64,000 nucleotides of DNA from Pseudomonas mangiferae. GTDB taxonomy: Bacteria > Pseudomonadota > Gammaproteobacteria > Pseudomonadales > Pseudomonadaceae. Location: contig NZ_VJOY01000009.1 of assembly GCF_007109405.1 (NCBI RefSeq), positions 159,613-223,612 of the forward strand, written 5' to 3'. Made by a program: the position numbers and the translations under genes. Shown here one piece after another: positions 24,426 to 32,002 of the stretch. The notes below the pieces were generated by a model that had not been told where the DNA came from, ran no database searches, and saw only the letters and a list, made by a program, of their open reading frames with translations. Each line of letters opens with the position of its first letter. The stretch's first letter is position 1.

Positions 24426-24590
24426 CGGGTATTCGTCCGGTGCTGGCAATCGTGTCGCCGCTTTCGTCGTCCGCCTGATTGGGCGGTACGGACCCGGGTG
24501 CCTGACGCGGCCCGGTGGGACCGCCGGCGCCGACGCACCTGATTGGGTGGGTCGGGTGGACTCCTCGTCCGGGCCGTGAAACTGAAAGAA
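24426..24590 (-). ncRNA. Candidate small RNA or attenuated leader, unknown class
   Basis: Upstream of the terminator at 24400-24425 lies about 165 bp with no convincing gene but with repeated hairpins. On the plus strand they read CCGCC-TGATTG-GGCGG (24471-24486) and CACC-TGATTG-GGTG (24536-24549). The six-base loops are identical, and the third stem pair changes together (G-C to A-T). A further hairpin, GGAC-GAGGA-GTCC on the minus strand (24571-24559), is near the start. The terminator polarity points to a minus-strand transcript of about 170-200 nt. It could be a trans-acting sRNA or a cis-acting element controlling the MHS transporter. It does not match a riboswitch class I can name. Confidence 0.4.
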
Positions 24591-24709
24591 AGCTTACGTC
24601 ACACACACCGGCAGAGGTTTGCGAAAATTGCTCAAATCAACATCACTTGCGCAATGATCACCTCATATTGGATGATTATCCGCAATCAATACGAAAGGAT
24701 GTTCATAAC

Positions 24710-25189
24710 ATGGAGAAATTCGACCGCTACGACCTGCGTATCCTCGCGGAATTGCAGAAGGATGCGCGGATTTCCAACCAGGACCTGGCTGAACGCATCG
24801 GCCTCTCTCCCTCGCCCTGTTCGCGGCGGGTGCGGCAGCTGGAGGACGACGGCTACATCGTCCGCCAGGTGGCGCTGCTGGACCGCAAGAAGCTCGGCCT
24901 GAGTCTCACCGCCTACGTGCTGATCGGCATGGACCGGCACACGCCGGACCGCTTCGAGCATTTCCAGTCGGTCATCCACCAGTGCCCCGAGGTGCTGGAG
25001 TGCTGCCTGGTGACCGGGATCGACGCCGATTACCAGCTGAAGGTGGTGGTGCCGGACATGGATCACTACCAGCAATTCCTGCTGGGCCAGTTGACCCGCA
25101 TTGAGGGGGTCACCAGCGTGCGGTCGAGCTTCGTCCTCAACCAGGTGGTGAGCAGTACCGAGTTGCCGCTGGGTCACCTGAAGAGTTGA
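24710..25189 (+). CDS. Lrp/AsnC-family transcriptional regulator
   Basis: A 159-residue Lrp-type regulator. Residues 1-60 carry the DNA-binding domain (DRYDLRILAELQKDARISNQDLAERIGLSPSPCSRRVRQLEDDGYIVRQ, with the LSPSPCxRRV recognition helix typical of the BkdR/Lrp group). The RAM domain follows (LTAYVLIGMDRHTPDRFEHF ... ECCLVTGIDADYQLKVVVPDM). Ligands are usually amino acids. Start 24710 follows AAGGA. The 120 bp upstream are strikingly AT-rich for this genome and are the likely autoregulatory binding region. The divergent MHS transporter lies beyond the structured region and may be a target. Confidence 0.9.
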   Translation: MEKFDRYDLRILAELQKDARISNQDLAERIGLSPSPCSRRVRQLEDDGYIVRQVALLDRKKLGLSLTAYVLIGMDRHTPDRFEHFQSVIHQCPEVLECCLVTGIDADYQLKVVVPDMDHYQQFLLGQLTRIEGVTSVRSSFVLNQVVSSTELPLGHLKS

Positions 25190-25216
25190 AGCGGGCGCTC
25201 TGCGCCGTGCTTCGCG

Positions 25217-25222
25217 TATACT
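25217..25222 (+). promoter_or_regulatory. -10 box (TATACT) for the DUF2788 gene
   Basis: TATACT lies about 28 bp after the Lrp stop, in the 171-bp gap before the DUF2788 gene, whose leader would be about 130 nt. No clear -35 is seen. Confidence 0.4.
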
Positions 25223-25360
25223 CGCCGGCGCCTTGCCGTGCCCCCGCGTGGAACTGCCCGCCAGCCCCCACGCTCGAAAAACAACACGCTTCGCCCCCAC
25301 GGCCTCTCGATCCGGCCCCGCACGCCGGGTCCGCGCGTTCCCCGTTCCATGAGGTTGACG

Positions 25361-25564
25361 ATGAGCCCCGAGAAGTTTGAAGAGCTGATGATGACCGCGC
25401 TGATCGCCGGTCTGGTCCTGTTCATGGCGTTCATCGTCTGGGACCTGGCGAAGAAATCCAATGCGGGCCGCTTCGGCACCATGATCCTGTTCCTCGCCCT
25501 CGGGCTCGGGGTGATCGGCTTCGTCATCAAGACCCTGGTGATCGGCAGCCTCGAAGGGCTGTAA
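25361..25564 (+). CDS. Small membrane protein, DUF2788
   Basis: A 67-residue protein with two transmembrane helices (MTALIAGLVLFMAFIVWDLA and GTMILFLALGLGVIGFVIKTLV) separated by a short basic loop KKSNAGRF, matching DUF2788. The family has no known function; members occur in Pseudomonas and other gamma-proteobacteria. The ATG at 25361 (MSPEKFEELM) is the family start with GAGG upstream; the ATG at 25349 is a weaker alternative. The gene lies between the Lrp regulator and the globin, as I recall it does in P. aeruginosa. Confidence 0.8.
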   Translation: MSPEKFEELMMTALIAGLVLFMAFIVWDLAKKSNAGRFGTMILFLALGLGVIGFVIKTLVIGSLEGL

Positions 25565-25662
25565 CGCCACACGCCCATCCCGCGTCTCTACCCTCGTCCT
25601 CCCCGCGACGGCGCTCCGGCGATCGTCGTGACGGGCTCGTTTTCACTCAGGAGATCCACCCC

Positions 25663-26055
25663 ATGAACGCTACCGATCGCGTCATGCAAAGCTATGGACG
25701 GTGCTGTGCCAGTACCGATTTCTTCGACGACTTCTACCGTCACTTCCTCGCCAGTTCGCCCCAGGTGCGGGAAAAATTCCTCAACACCGACATGAAGGCG
25801 CAGAAGCAGCTGCTGCGCCAGGGCATCCTCAACCTGGTGATGTACGCCCGGGGCATGCCCGACACCAAGCTGCGCGCCCTCGGCTGCAGCCATGCTCGGG
25901 GCGCCCTGGACATCCGCCCGGAGCTCTACGACCTGTGGCTGGATGCGCTGGTGCAGACCATTTCCGAACACGACAAGCAGTTCGACACGGAAACCCGGGT
26001 GGCCTGGCGCGAGGTGCTGGCCAAGGGCATCAACATCATCAAGTCCCACTACTGA
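25663..26055 (+). CDS. Single-domain bacterial globin
   Basis: A 130-residue globin-like protein. It begins VMQSYGRCCASTDFFDDFYRHFLASSPQVREKF, the A-B-C helix pattern with the conserved aromatic pair, and continues LGCSHARGALDIRPELYDLWLDALVQTI. There the His in GCSHARG is at the proximal (F8) position and the YDLWLDAL helix is typical of this bacterial group. It should bind heme and a gaseous ligand; a physiological role is not established. The start has GGAGATCC upstream. It ends 12 bp from the convergent rluE stop. Confidence 0.82.
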   Translation: MNATDRVMQSYGRCCASTDFFDDFYRHFLASSPQVREKFLNTDMKAQKQLLRQGILNLVMYARGMPDTKLRALGCSHARGALDIRPELYDLWLDALVQTISEHDKQFDTETRVAWREVLAKGINIIKSHY

Positions 26056-26067
26056 AGGCCAGCGCCT

Positions 26068-26679
26068 TCAGTCGAGCCGGGCGGGCACCTCGCGCCATTC
26101 GCCCGGCGCCAACCCTTCCAGGCTCCACGGCCCGATCCGCACCCGCACCAGGCGCAGGGTCGGCAGCCCCACCGCGGCGGTCATCCGCCGCACCTGGCGG
26201 TTGCGTCCCTCGCGGATGGTCAGCTCCAGCCAGGCGGTCGGCACGCTTTTGCGAAAGCGTACTGGCGGCTGCCGCGGCCACAGGGCCGGCTCGTCCAGCC
26301 GGCGCACCTCGGCCGGCAGGGTCGGGCCGTCGTTGAGCTCGACACCGTCCCGCAGCCGCTGCAGTGCCGTCTCGTCCGGCTCGCCCTCCACCTGGACCCA
26401 GTAGGTCTTCGCCAATTTGTGCCGGGGGTCGGCGATGCGCGCCTGCAGGCGGCCGTCGCTGGTGAGCAGCAGCAGCCCTTCGCTGTCCCGGTCCAGGCGC
26501 CCGGCCGGGTAGACACCCGGCACGTCGACGAAGTCCTTGAGGGTGGCGCGGCCATCGCCGCCGCTGAACTGGGTCAGCACGTCGTAGGGCTTGTTGAACA
26601 GCAGCAGGCGCGCCGGCCCGGCAGCGGGGGTGGACTGGCGGGGCGAAGGACGCGGGGAAGGACGGCGGGGGCGTGACAT
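26068..26679 (-). CDS. rluE: 23S rRNA pseudouridine(2457) synthase
   Basis: A 203-residue RsuA-family pseudouridine synthase, lacking the S4 domain, that modifies U2457 of 23S rRNA. Motifs: [14 protein letters not shown] (motif I), [19 protein letters not shown] (motif II with the catalytic Asp in RLD), KTYWVQVEG, and the late [17 protein letters not shown] (motif III). The N-terminal 20 residues are Pro/Arg/Ser-rich and low-complexity, as in many Pseudomonas homologues. The absence of an S4 domain, the length and the neighbourhood favour RluE over RluB/RluF. It overlaps no gene but shares the divergent region with the MBL-fold gene. Confidence 0.9.
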   Translation of the reverse strand: MSRPRRPSPRPSPRQSTPAAGPARLLLFNKPYDVLTQFSGGDGRATLKDFVDVPGVYPAGRLDRDSEGLLLLTSDGRLQARIADPRHKLAKTYWVQVEGEPDETALQRLRDGVELNDGPTLPAEVRRLDEPALWPRQPPVRFRKSVPTAWLELTIREGRNRQVRRMTAAVGLPTLRLVRVRIGPWSLEGLAPGEWREVPARLD

Positions 26680-26759
26680 GGCGTGAAACGGTCGGTGGCG
26701 CGGAGGCGGACGCGCGGGATGCTAGGATGCCCGCCTCCGTTCCCGCAAGAGTGTGCCGG

Positions 26760-27836
26760 ATGACCCGAGCCCTGCGCCCCACCTGGCTGATCGAACTGCT
26801 CAACCTGCTGCGCGGCGCCGACGCCGGCTACCAGGGCCCGCCCAGCGACCACTTCGACGGCCGGCGCTTCCACAACCTCCAGCCGACCGACCGCAAGACC
26901 CTGCGCCAGGTCCTCAGGTGGCGGATGAACCGCGAGAAGCAGGTGCCCTGGGCACTGCAGGCGCCGGCCGGGCGGGACAACCCGCCGCCGGCCCGGGTGC
27001 AGGGAGAGGACCTGCACGTCACCTACATCAATCACGCGACCCTGCTGATCCAGCAGCACGGGCTGAACATCCTCACCGACCCGCTGTGGTCGGAGCGCGC
27101 CAGCCCGTTCCCGTTCCTCGGCCCGCGCCGCTACCACGCCCCGGGCGTCGCCCTCGACGACTTGCCGGCCATCGACGTCATCCTGGTCAGCCACAACCAC
27201 TACGACCACCTGGACCTGGACAGCCTGCGCCGGCTGGCCGAGCGCTTCCCGGTGGCCACGGTGGTCACCGGCCTGGGCAATGGCGCGCTGATCCGCGCCT
27301 GCGGCTTTTCCCGGGTGGTCGAACTGGACTGGTGGCAGCCCCTGGCCCTGAGCCCGGCGCTGACGCTGCACGCGGTGCCGGCGCAGCATTGGTCATCCCG
27401 CAGCCATGGCGACGCCAACCGTACCTTGTGGCTGGGGTTCGTCCTGACCTCCGCCGGCGGACCGGTGCTGTTCCCCGGGGACAGTGGCCTGGGGCCGGAA
27501 TTCGCGCTGATCCACGAGCGCTTCGGGCCGCTGCGCTTCGCCGCCCTGCCCATCGGCGCCTATGCGCCGCGCTGGTTCATGCGCGACAACCACATGGACC
27601 CGGACGACGCGGTGCAGGCGCACCAGCAGTTGCAGTCGCACTGCAGCATGGCGATCCACTTCGGCACCTTCAACCTGAGCGACGAGGACCAGTTCGCGCC
27701 GCCCGAGGCCCTGGCCGCCGCCCTCGAAGCCCGGGGCGTAGCCGCGGACCGCTTCCGCGCGCCGCAGCCGGGCGAGCGCTGGCAGGTGCCGCCGCTGCCA
27801 CTGGCCGCCGCCGAGGTAGACGCCGCCGCGTCCTGA
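26760..27836 (+). CDS. Metallo-beta-lactamase-fold hydrolase, NAPE-PLD/RomA-like
   Basis: A 358-residue MBL-fold enzyme. Metal ligands are visible in VSHNHYDHLDL (H-x-H-x-D-H), in HWSSRSHGDANRTLWLGF and in FPGDSGLGPEF, and the final His in MAIHFGTFNL. The phrases TYINHATLLIQQHGLNILTDPLWSERASPF and NHMDPDDAVQAH mark the group that includes N-acylphosphatidylethanolamine phospholipase D and bacterial RomA-like proteins. The substrate is unknown but a lipid or phosphodiester is plausible. Start 26760 lies downstream of a TAGGAT -10-like box (26721-26726), which argues against the longer reading at 26673. Confidence 0.85.
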   Translation: MTRALRPTWLIELLNLLRGADAGYQGPPSDHFDGRRFHNLQPTDRKTLRQVLRWRMNREKQVPWALQAPAGRDNPPPARVQGEDLHVTYINHATLLIQQHGLNILTDPLWSERASPFPFLGPRRYHAPGVALDDLPAIDVILVSHNHYDHLDLDSLRRLAERFPVATVVTGLGNGALIRACGFSRVVELDWWQPLALSPALTLHAVPAQHWSSRSHGDANRTLWLGFVLTSAGGPVLFPGDSGLGPEFALIHERFGPLRFAALPIGAYAPRWFMRDNHMDPDDAVQAHQQLQSHCSMAIHFGTFNLSDEDQFAPPEALAAALEARGVAADRFRAPQPGERWQVPPLPLAAAEVDAAAS

Positions 27837-27885
27837 ATGCCGCGCCGCGACCGACCGGCACCTCGACGGAGCCGGCGGCCGCGCC

Positions 27886-29361
27886 CTAGCGGAACGGCGG
27901 CTCGTCGAAGCTGCGCAGCTTGCGCGAGTGCAGCGAATGCAATTGGCTGCGCAGCAGGTCGAGGGCGGCGATGCCGATCTTCAGGTGCTGGCTCACCGCC
28001 CGCTCGTAGAACGCACCGGCGGCGCCGGGCAGCTTGATCTCGCTGTGCAGCGGCTTGTCCGACACGCACAGCAGCGTGCCGTAGGGCACCCGCAGGCGGT
28101 AGCCCTGGGCGGCGATGGTGCCGCTCTCCATGTCTACCGCCACGGCCCGGGCCAGGTTGATCAGCGGCCGTTCCTGGGCCCAGCGCAGCTCCCAGTTGCG
28201 GTCGTCGTAGGTCAGCACGGTGCCGGTGCGCAGGCGGCGCTTGAGGGCCTCGCCCTTGTCGCCGGTGACCTGGGCCGCGGCCTCCTGCAGCGCCTGCTGC
28301 ACCTCGGCCAGGGCGGGGATCGGGATGTTCGGCGGCACCACCCGGTCGAGGATGCCGTCGCGGCGCATGTAGGCGTGGGCCAGCACATAATCGCCGATGG
28401 TCTGGGACTGCCGCAGCCCGCCGCAGTGGCCGATCATCAGCCAGCAATGGGGGCGCAGCACCCCCAGGTGGTCGGTGATGTTCTTGGCGTTGGACGGGCC
28501 GACGCCGATGTTCACCAGGGTCACCCCGTGGCCGTCCTCGGCGATCAGGTGGTAGGCGGGCATCTGGTAGCGGTGCCAGAGCACGCTGCCGATGATCGCC
28601 TGGGCCTCACCCTCGTCCATGCCGCGCTCGATCACCACGTTGCCCGGCAGCACCAGGCGCGCGAAGCGCGGGTCGTCCCGCAGTTGGTCGAGGCCGTGGC
28701 GGATGAACTGGTCGACGTAGCGGTGGTAGTTGGTCAGCAGGATCCACGGCTGCACGTGGCGCCAGTCGCTGCCGGTGTAATGCACCAGCCGGCGCAGGGA
28801 GAAATCCACCCGTGCCGCGTCGAACAGCGCCAGGGGCATGGGGTCGGCGTTCTCCCATTCGTACAGCCCGTCGGCGACGCCGTCGGAGGCGGCCGACAGG
28901 TCCGTGCTTGGGAACACCCGTGCCAACTCGGCGGCGGTCACGCCGGAGCCGGCCAGCTCGTCGCCCTGTTCCACCACGTAGGGATAGGGAATGTTCTGCT
29001 GGCTGGGACCCACTTCCACCTGCAGGGTGAAGTCCTCCATCAGCGGCCGCAGTTGCTCCAGCAGGTAGGTGCGGAACGCCTCGGGGTGGGTGACGGTGAC
29101 GCTGTAGTTGCCCGGGACCTGGATCTTGGCGTAGGCGCGGGTGGTGGACGGCACCTCGCCGTGGCAGCGGTAGCCGATCCGCAGCAGGGGGTAGCGGAAC
29201 AGCGCGCGCTGGGTCTCGGTGGGGACCACGCGCTCCTTGAGGTAGCGCTTGAGGGCCTGGCTCAGGGCCTCGGTGGCCTGGCGATGCAACGCGGCGAGGC
29301 GGTCGACCGCCTCTTCCGCGCACGTGGCGACGATGAAGTCGTCGTCGGGGTAGAAACTCAT
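27886..29361 (-). CDS. amn: AMP nucleosidase
   Basis: A 491-residue enzyme that cleaves AMP to adenine and ribose 5-phosphate, regulating adenylate levels. The N-terminal domain (RLAALHRQATEALSQALKRYL ... YPYVVEQGDELA) is the AMN-specific regulatory part. The C-terminal domain is a nucleoside-phosphorylase fold: VTLVNIGVGPSNAKNITDHLGVLRPHCWLMIGHCGGLRQSQTIGDYVLAHAYMRRD, and AVDMESGTIAAQGYRLRVPYGTLLCVSDKPLHSEIKLPG with the catalytic SDKP. Start 29361 (MSFYPDDDF) has AGGA at good spacing. Length matches the family (about 480-500). Confidence 0.93.
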   Translation of the reverse strand: MSFYPDDDFIVATCAEEAVDRLAALHRQATEALSQALKRYLKERVVPTETQRALFRYPLLRIGYRCHGEVPSTTRAYAKIQVPGNYSVTVTHPEAFRTYLLEQLRPLMEDFTLQVEVGPSQQNIPYPYVVEQGDELAGSGVTAAELARVFPSTDLSAASDGVADGLYEWENADPMPLALFDAARVDFSLRRLVHYTGSDWRHVQPWILLTNYHRYVDQFIRHGLDQLRDDPRFARLVLPGNVVIERGMDEGEAQAIIGSVLWHRYQMPAYHLIAEDGHGVTLVNIGVGPSNAKNITDHLGVLRPHCWLMIGHCGGLRQSQTIGDYVLAHAYMRRDGILDRVVPPNIPIPALAEVQQALQEAAAQVTGDKGEALKRRLRTGTVLTYDDRNWELRWAQERPLINLARAVAVDMESGTIAAQGYRLRVPYGTLLCVSDKPLHSEIKLPGAAGAFYERAVSQHLKIGIAALDLLRSQLHSLHSRKLRSFDEPPFR

Positions 29362-29578
29362 GGAAGGCATCCTGTCTGCTCGGACCGGCTCATCTTGCCT
29401 GCTCGACACCGACAAGGGTAGCGCGGCCGGGCGGCCTGGCGAGGGCGCGACCCGCGGCGCTCGGCCGCGCCAGCGCCGAGGTGGGGCTGGCGCGTCGTCG
29501 CAGCCCGAACCGTGAAGATCATCGCCCAGCTGAACGGGGTGTACGGAGCGCCTGGCTGCCGAGCTGGCAACACGTCCG

Positions 29579-30922
29579 CTAGGGCAACGGCCAGTGCTCG
29601 GCCAGGCACGCCAGGGCGCGGGCCAGTTCGCCCCGGCTGCGGGCCGCGGTCAGGCTCAGCCGCACCGCGTCGAGGCGCTCGGGCGCTACCGCGAAGATGT
29701 CCGCCGGGGCGCCGGCGATGCCCGCCGCCCGGCAGGCTTCCACCCGTCCGCCGCCCGCGCCACTCAGCCACAGGTGCGGCGCCGGGCCCAGGCTGTCGGC
29801 CATCCGCACCCCGAGGAGGCGCCGGGCCAGTCGCCAGCGCTGCCGCACCTCCTCGCGTTGCCAGGCCAGCCGGCGCGCGGCGACCCCGGACTCGATCCAT
29901 TCGCAGGCCAGCGCCAGGCACAGGGGCGACAGAGCCCAGCTGGTGGCCTGGGCTTCCCGGTCGATGCGTGCCAGCAGCGGCGCAGGGCCGGCGATGAAGC
30001 CCTGGCGCAGCACCGGCGCCACCGCCTTGGACAGGCTGGTGACCAGCACCGTGTGGTCCGGGAGCGCCTGGGCCAGGGGTGGTTCGTCGCCCAGCCCGCC
30101 GTACACGTCGTCCTCGATCACCCACAGGCCGTGGCGCCGCACCACCTCGGCGACGGCCGCCCGGCGCGCCGCGTCCATGCTCGCGCCGGTGGGGTTCTGC
30201 AGGCAGGGGGTGAGCACCACGCCCCGCGCGCCAGTGGCCCGCGCCAGGCGGTCCAGGGCCTCGGGCAGGATGCCCCGGTCATCCAGGGCGACACCGTGCA
30301 ACGGCAGCCGCAGCTGCCGCGAAGCCGCCTTGATCCCCGGGGACGTGAAGGCTTCCACCAGCACCGGCTCGCCGGGCTCGCACAACGCCAGCAGCGCGGC
30401 GAACACCCCCTGCTGGGCGCCGGCGCAGAGCAGCAGCGAGGCGGCCGGCAGGTCCAGCCCACGCCCGCGCAGCCAGGTGCTGCCGGCCAGCCGGCCGCGG
30501 GCCAGTTGCTCCGCCCCGGCATAGCCCTGGAGCGCACCGAGGGCGCTGGCGGCCCGCAGCGCATCGAAGGCATCGGGCAGGTCGTGGCTGCCGGGGTCCT
30601 GGGCCGGTACGTTGGTGGACAGGTCCAGCGGCGCGGCGCCCGGGGCGTCGGGGCTCTTGAGCAGGAACAGGCTGGCTTCGCCGCTATCGGCCAGCACGTA
30701 GGTGCCGCGGCCCACCTCGCCGGACACCAGATGCCGGCGCGCCGCCTCGCGGTAGGCCTGCTGGGTGGTGCTGGGGTTGAGGCCCAGGCGCCAGGCCAGG
30801 CGGCGCTGGGGCGGCAGGCGGTCGCCAGGCTTCAGCTCGCCGTCGCGGATGGCGCGGGAGAGTGCCTCCACCAGTTCCAGGTAGCGGGGTCGATCAGAAT
30901 CGGGCAGTTGGGGAATCCACAT
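29579..30922 (-). CDS. MocR-type regulator (GntR wHTH fused to aminotransferase fold)
   Basis: A 447-residue MocR regulator. Residues 1-75 are a GntR winged helix-turn-helix (YLELVEALSRAIRDGELKPGDRLPPQRRLAWRLGLNPSTTQQAYREAARRHLV). The rest is an inactive-type fold-I PLP aminotransferase: LLCAGAQQGVFAALLALCEPGEPVLVE, CLQNPTGASM, VIEDDVYGGLG and VTSLSKAVAPVLRQGF, where the Lys in SLSKA is the PLP-binding residue. It probably senses PLP or a PLP-amino-acid adduct. It is divergent from a threonine-dehydratase-like enzyme, also PLP-dependent, with three copies of an operator-like half-site between them, so this enzyme is the expected target. Confidence 0.88.
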   Translation of the reverse strand: MWIPQLPDSDRPRYLELVEALSRAIRDGELKPGDRLPPQRRLAWRLGLNPSTTQQAYREAARRHLVSGEVGRGTYVLADSGEASLFLLKSPDAPGAAPLDLSTNVPAQDPGSHDLPDAFDALRAASALGALQGYAGAEQLARGRLAGSTWLRGRGLDLPAASLLLCAGAQQGVFAALLALCEPGEPVLVEAFTSPGIKAASRQLRLPLHGVALDDRGILPEALDRLARATGARGVVLTPCLQNPTGASMDAARRAAVAEVVRRHGLWVIEDDVYGGLGDEPPLAQALPDHTVLVTSLSKAVAPVLRQGFIAGPAPLLARIDREAQATSWALSPLCLALACEWIESGVAARRLAWQREEVRQRWRLARRLLGVRMADSLGPAPHLWLSGAGGGRVEACRAAGIAGAPADIFAVAPERLDAVRLSLTAARSRGELARALACLAEHWPLP

Positions 30923-30961
30923 GGAAGGCTCGCGAAGCCGGGACGGCTGGCAGGGGACTTT

Positions 30962-30999
30962 ATTGCAGGCCATGCAATATAACCTTTTACCCATGCAAT
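30962..30999. promoter_or_regulatory. Candidate MocR operator: direct repeats CCATGCAAT plus an inverted half-site
   Basis: CCATGCAAT occurs at 30970-30978 and 30991-30999, starts 21 bp apart (two helical turns). ATTGCA at 30962-30967 adds an inverted copy, making ATTGCA-GGCCA-TGCAAT. The sites overlap a TATATT-like -10 for mocR on the minus strand and lie just upstream of a TAGGAT -10 (31010-31015) for the dehydratase. Repeats about two helical turns apart fit known MocR sites. Confidence 0.6.
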
Positions 31000-31048
31000 G
31001 CCCGCCTCGTAGGATCGGCTCTCCTCTTCCCGACCCGGAGACCCGCCC

Positions 31049-32002
31049 ATGTTCGACCTGCCCGCCCTGCGCGACGCCGCCGCCCTGATCCGCCCAATCG
31101 TCCCGCCGACCCCGCAGTTCGCCTGGCCGCTGCTGGCGGAGCGACTGGGCTGCGAGGTCTGGGTGAAGCACGAGAACCACACCCCCACGGGCGCCTTCAA
31201 GGTGCGTGGCGGACTGGTCTACGTCGATGCCCTCAAGCGCAGCACACCGGCCCTGGCCGGCCTGATCACCGCCACCCGCGGCAACCATGGGCAGAGCCTG
31301 GCCCTGGCCGCGCGGCAGGCCGGCCTGCCGCTGCGAATCCTGGTCCCCCACGGCAACTCCCTGGAAAAGAACGCGGCGATGCGGGCCTTCGGCGCCGACG
31401 TGGTGGAATTCGGCCGCGACTTCGACGAGGCCCGGGAGGAAGCCGACCGCCAGGCTCAAGCAGAAGGGCTGCATTTCGTGCCGTCGCTGCACGCCGACCT
31501 GGTGCGCGGTGTGGCCACCTATGCCCTGGAACTGCTGGAAGCGGTGCCGGACCTGCGCCGGGTCTACGTGCCCATCGGCATGGGCTCGGGCATCTGCGGG
31601 CTGATCCAGACCCGCGACCTGCTGGGCCTGGACACCGAGATCGTCGGGGTGGTGGCGCGAGGCGCGGACGCCTACGCCCGCAGCGTCGAGGAAGGCCGGC
31701 TGGTGGGCACCGAGCGCGCCGAGACCCTGGCCGACGGCATGGCCTGCCGGGTGCCCCAGGCGGAAGCCCTGGACATGATCCGCGGCGGCGCGGCGCGCAT
31801 CGTACGAGTCGACGACGACGAAATCCGCCAGGCGATCCGGGTGCTCCACGAAGACACCCACAACCTGGCGGAAGGCGCCGGAGCCGCCGCCCTGGCCGCC
31901 CTGATCCAGGAGCGCGATGCCAACCGCGGGCAGCGGGTGGCGGTGGTGCTCAGCGGGGCGAACATCGACCGCCCGCTGCTGGCGTCGATCCTCGGCGCCT
32001 AG
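31049..32002 (+). CDS. Threonine/serine dehydratase-like PLP enzyme (fold type II)
   Basis: A 317-residue PLP-dependent enzyme. The cofactor lysine is in PTGAFKVRGG; ATRGNHGQSLALAARQAGLPLRILVPHGNSLEKNAAMRAFGADVVEFG is the substrate/PLP-phosphate region; VPIGMGSGICGLIQTRDLLG is the glycine-rich loop; and VLSGANID is the C-terminal PLP-ring contact. This fits threonine dehydratase or a related beta-eliminating serine/threonine/diaminopropionate enzyme. There is no C-terminal ACT-like domain, so it resembles the catabolic type. The exact substrate is open. It is regulated by the divergent MocR protein, and its stop shares CTAG with the convergent hypothetical gene. Confidence 0.85.
   Translation: MFDLPALRDAAALIRPIVPPTPQFAWPLLAERLGCEVWVKHENHTPTGAFKVRGGLVYVDALKRSTPALAGLITATRGNHGQSLALAARQAGLPLRILVPHGNSLEKNAAMRAFGADVVEFGRDFDEAREEADRQAQAEGLHFVPSLHADLVRGVATYALELLEAVPDLRRVYVPIGMGSGICGLIQTRDLLGLDTEIVGVVARGADAYARSVEEGRLVGTERAETLADGMACRVPQAEALDMIRGGAARIVRVDDDEIRQAIRVLHEDTHNLAEGAGAAALAALIQERDANRGQRVAVVLSGANIDRPLLASILGA

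Noticed and set aside
24426..24590. Known riboswitch (glycine, guanidine-II, SAH, cobalamin) or RsmY/RsmZ RNA
   Set aside because: I compared the conserved core sequences I know. The loops here (TGATTG) do not match any, and GGA motifs are too common in GC-rich DNA to argue for an Rsm RNA.
24304..24606. 100-residue minus-strand frame covering the structured region
   Set aside because: It crosses the terminator hairpin and has no family match or ribosome binding site. The DNA structure is a better explanation.
26039..26803. 254-residue frame across rluE
   Set aside because: It is a shifted-frame shadow; RluE is in another frame of the same strand with all motifs intact.
29579..31861. 760-residue minus-strand frame
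   Set aside because: Only 29579-30922 is a gene (MocR). The remainder is a shadow of the dehydratase at 31049-32002 and crosses its promoter.
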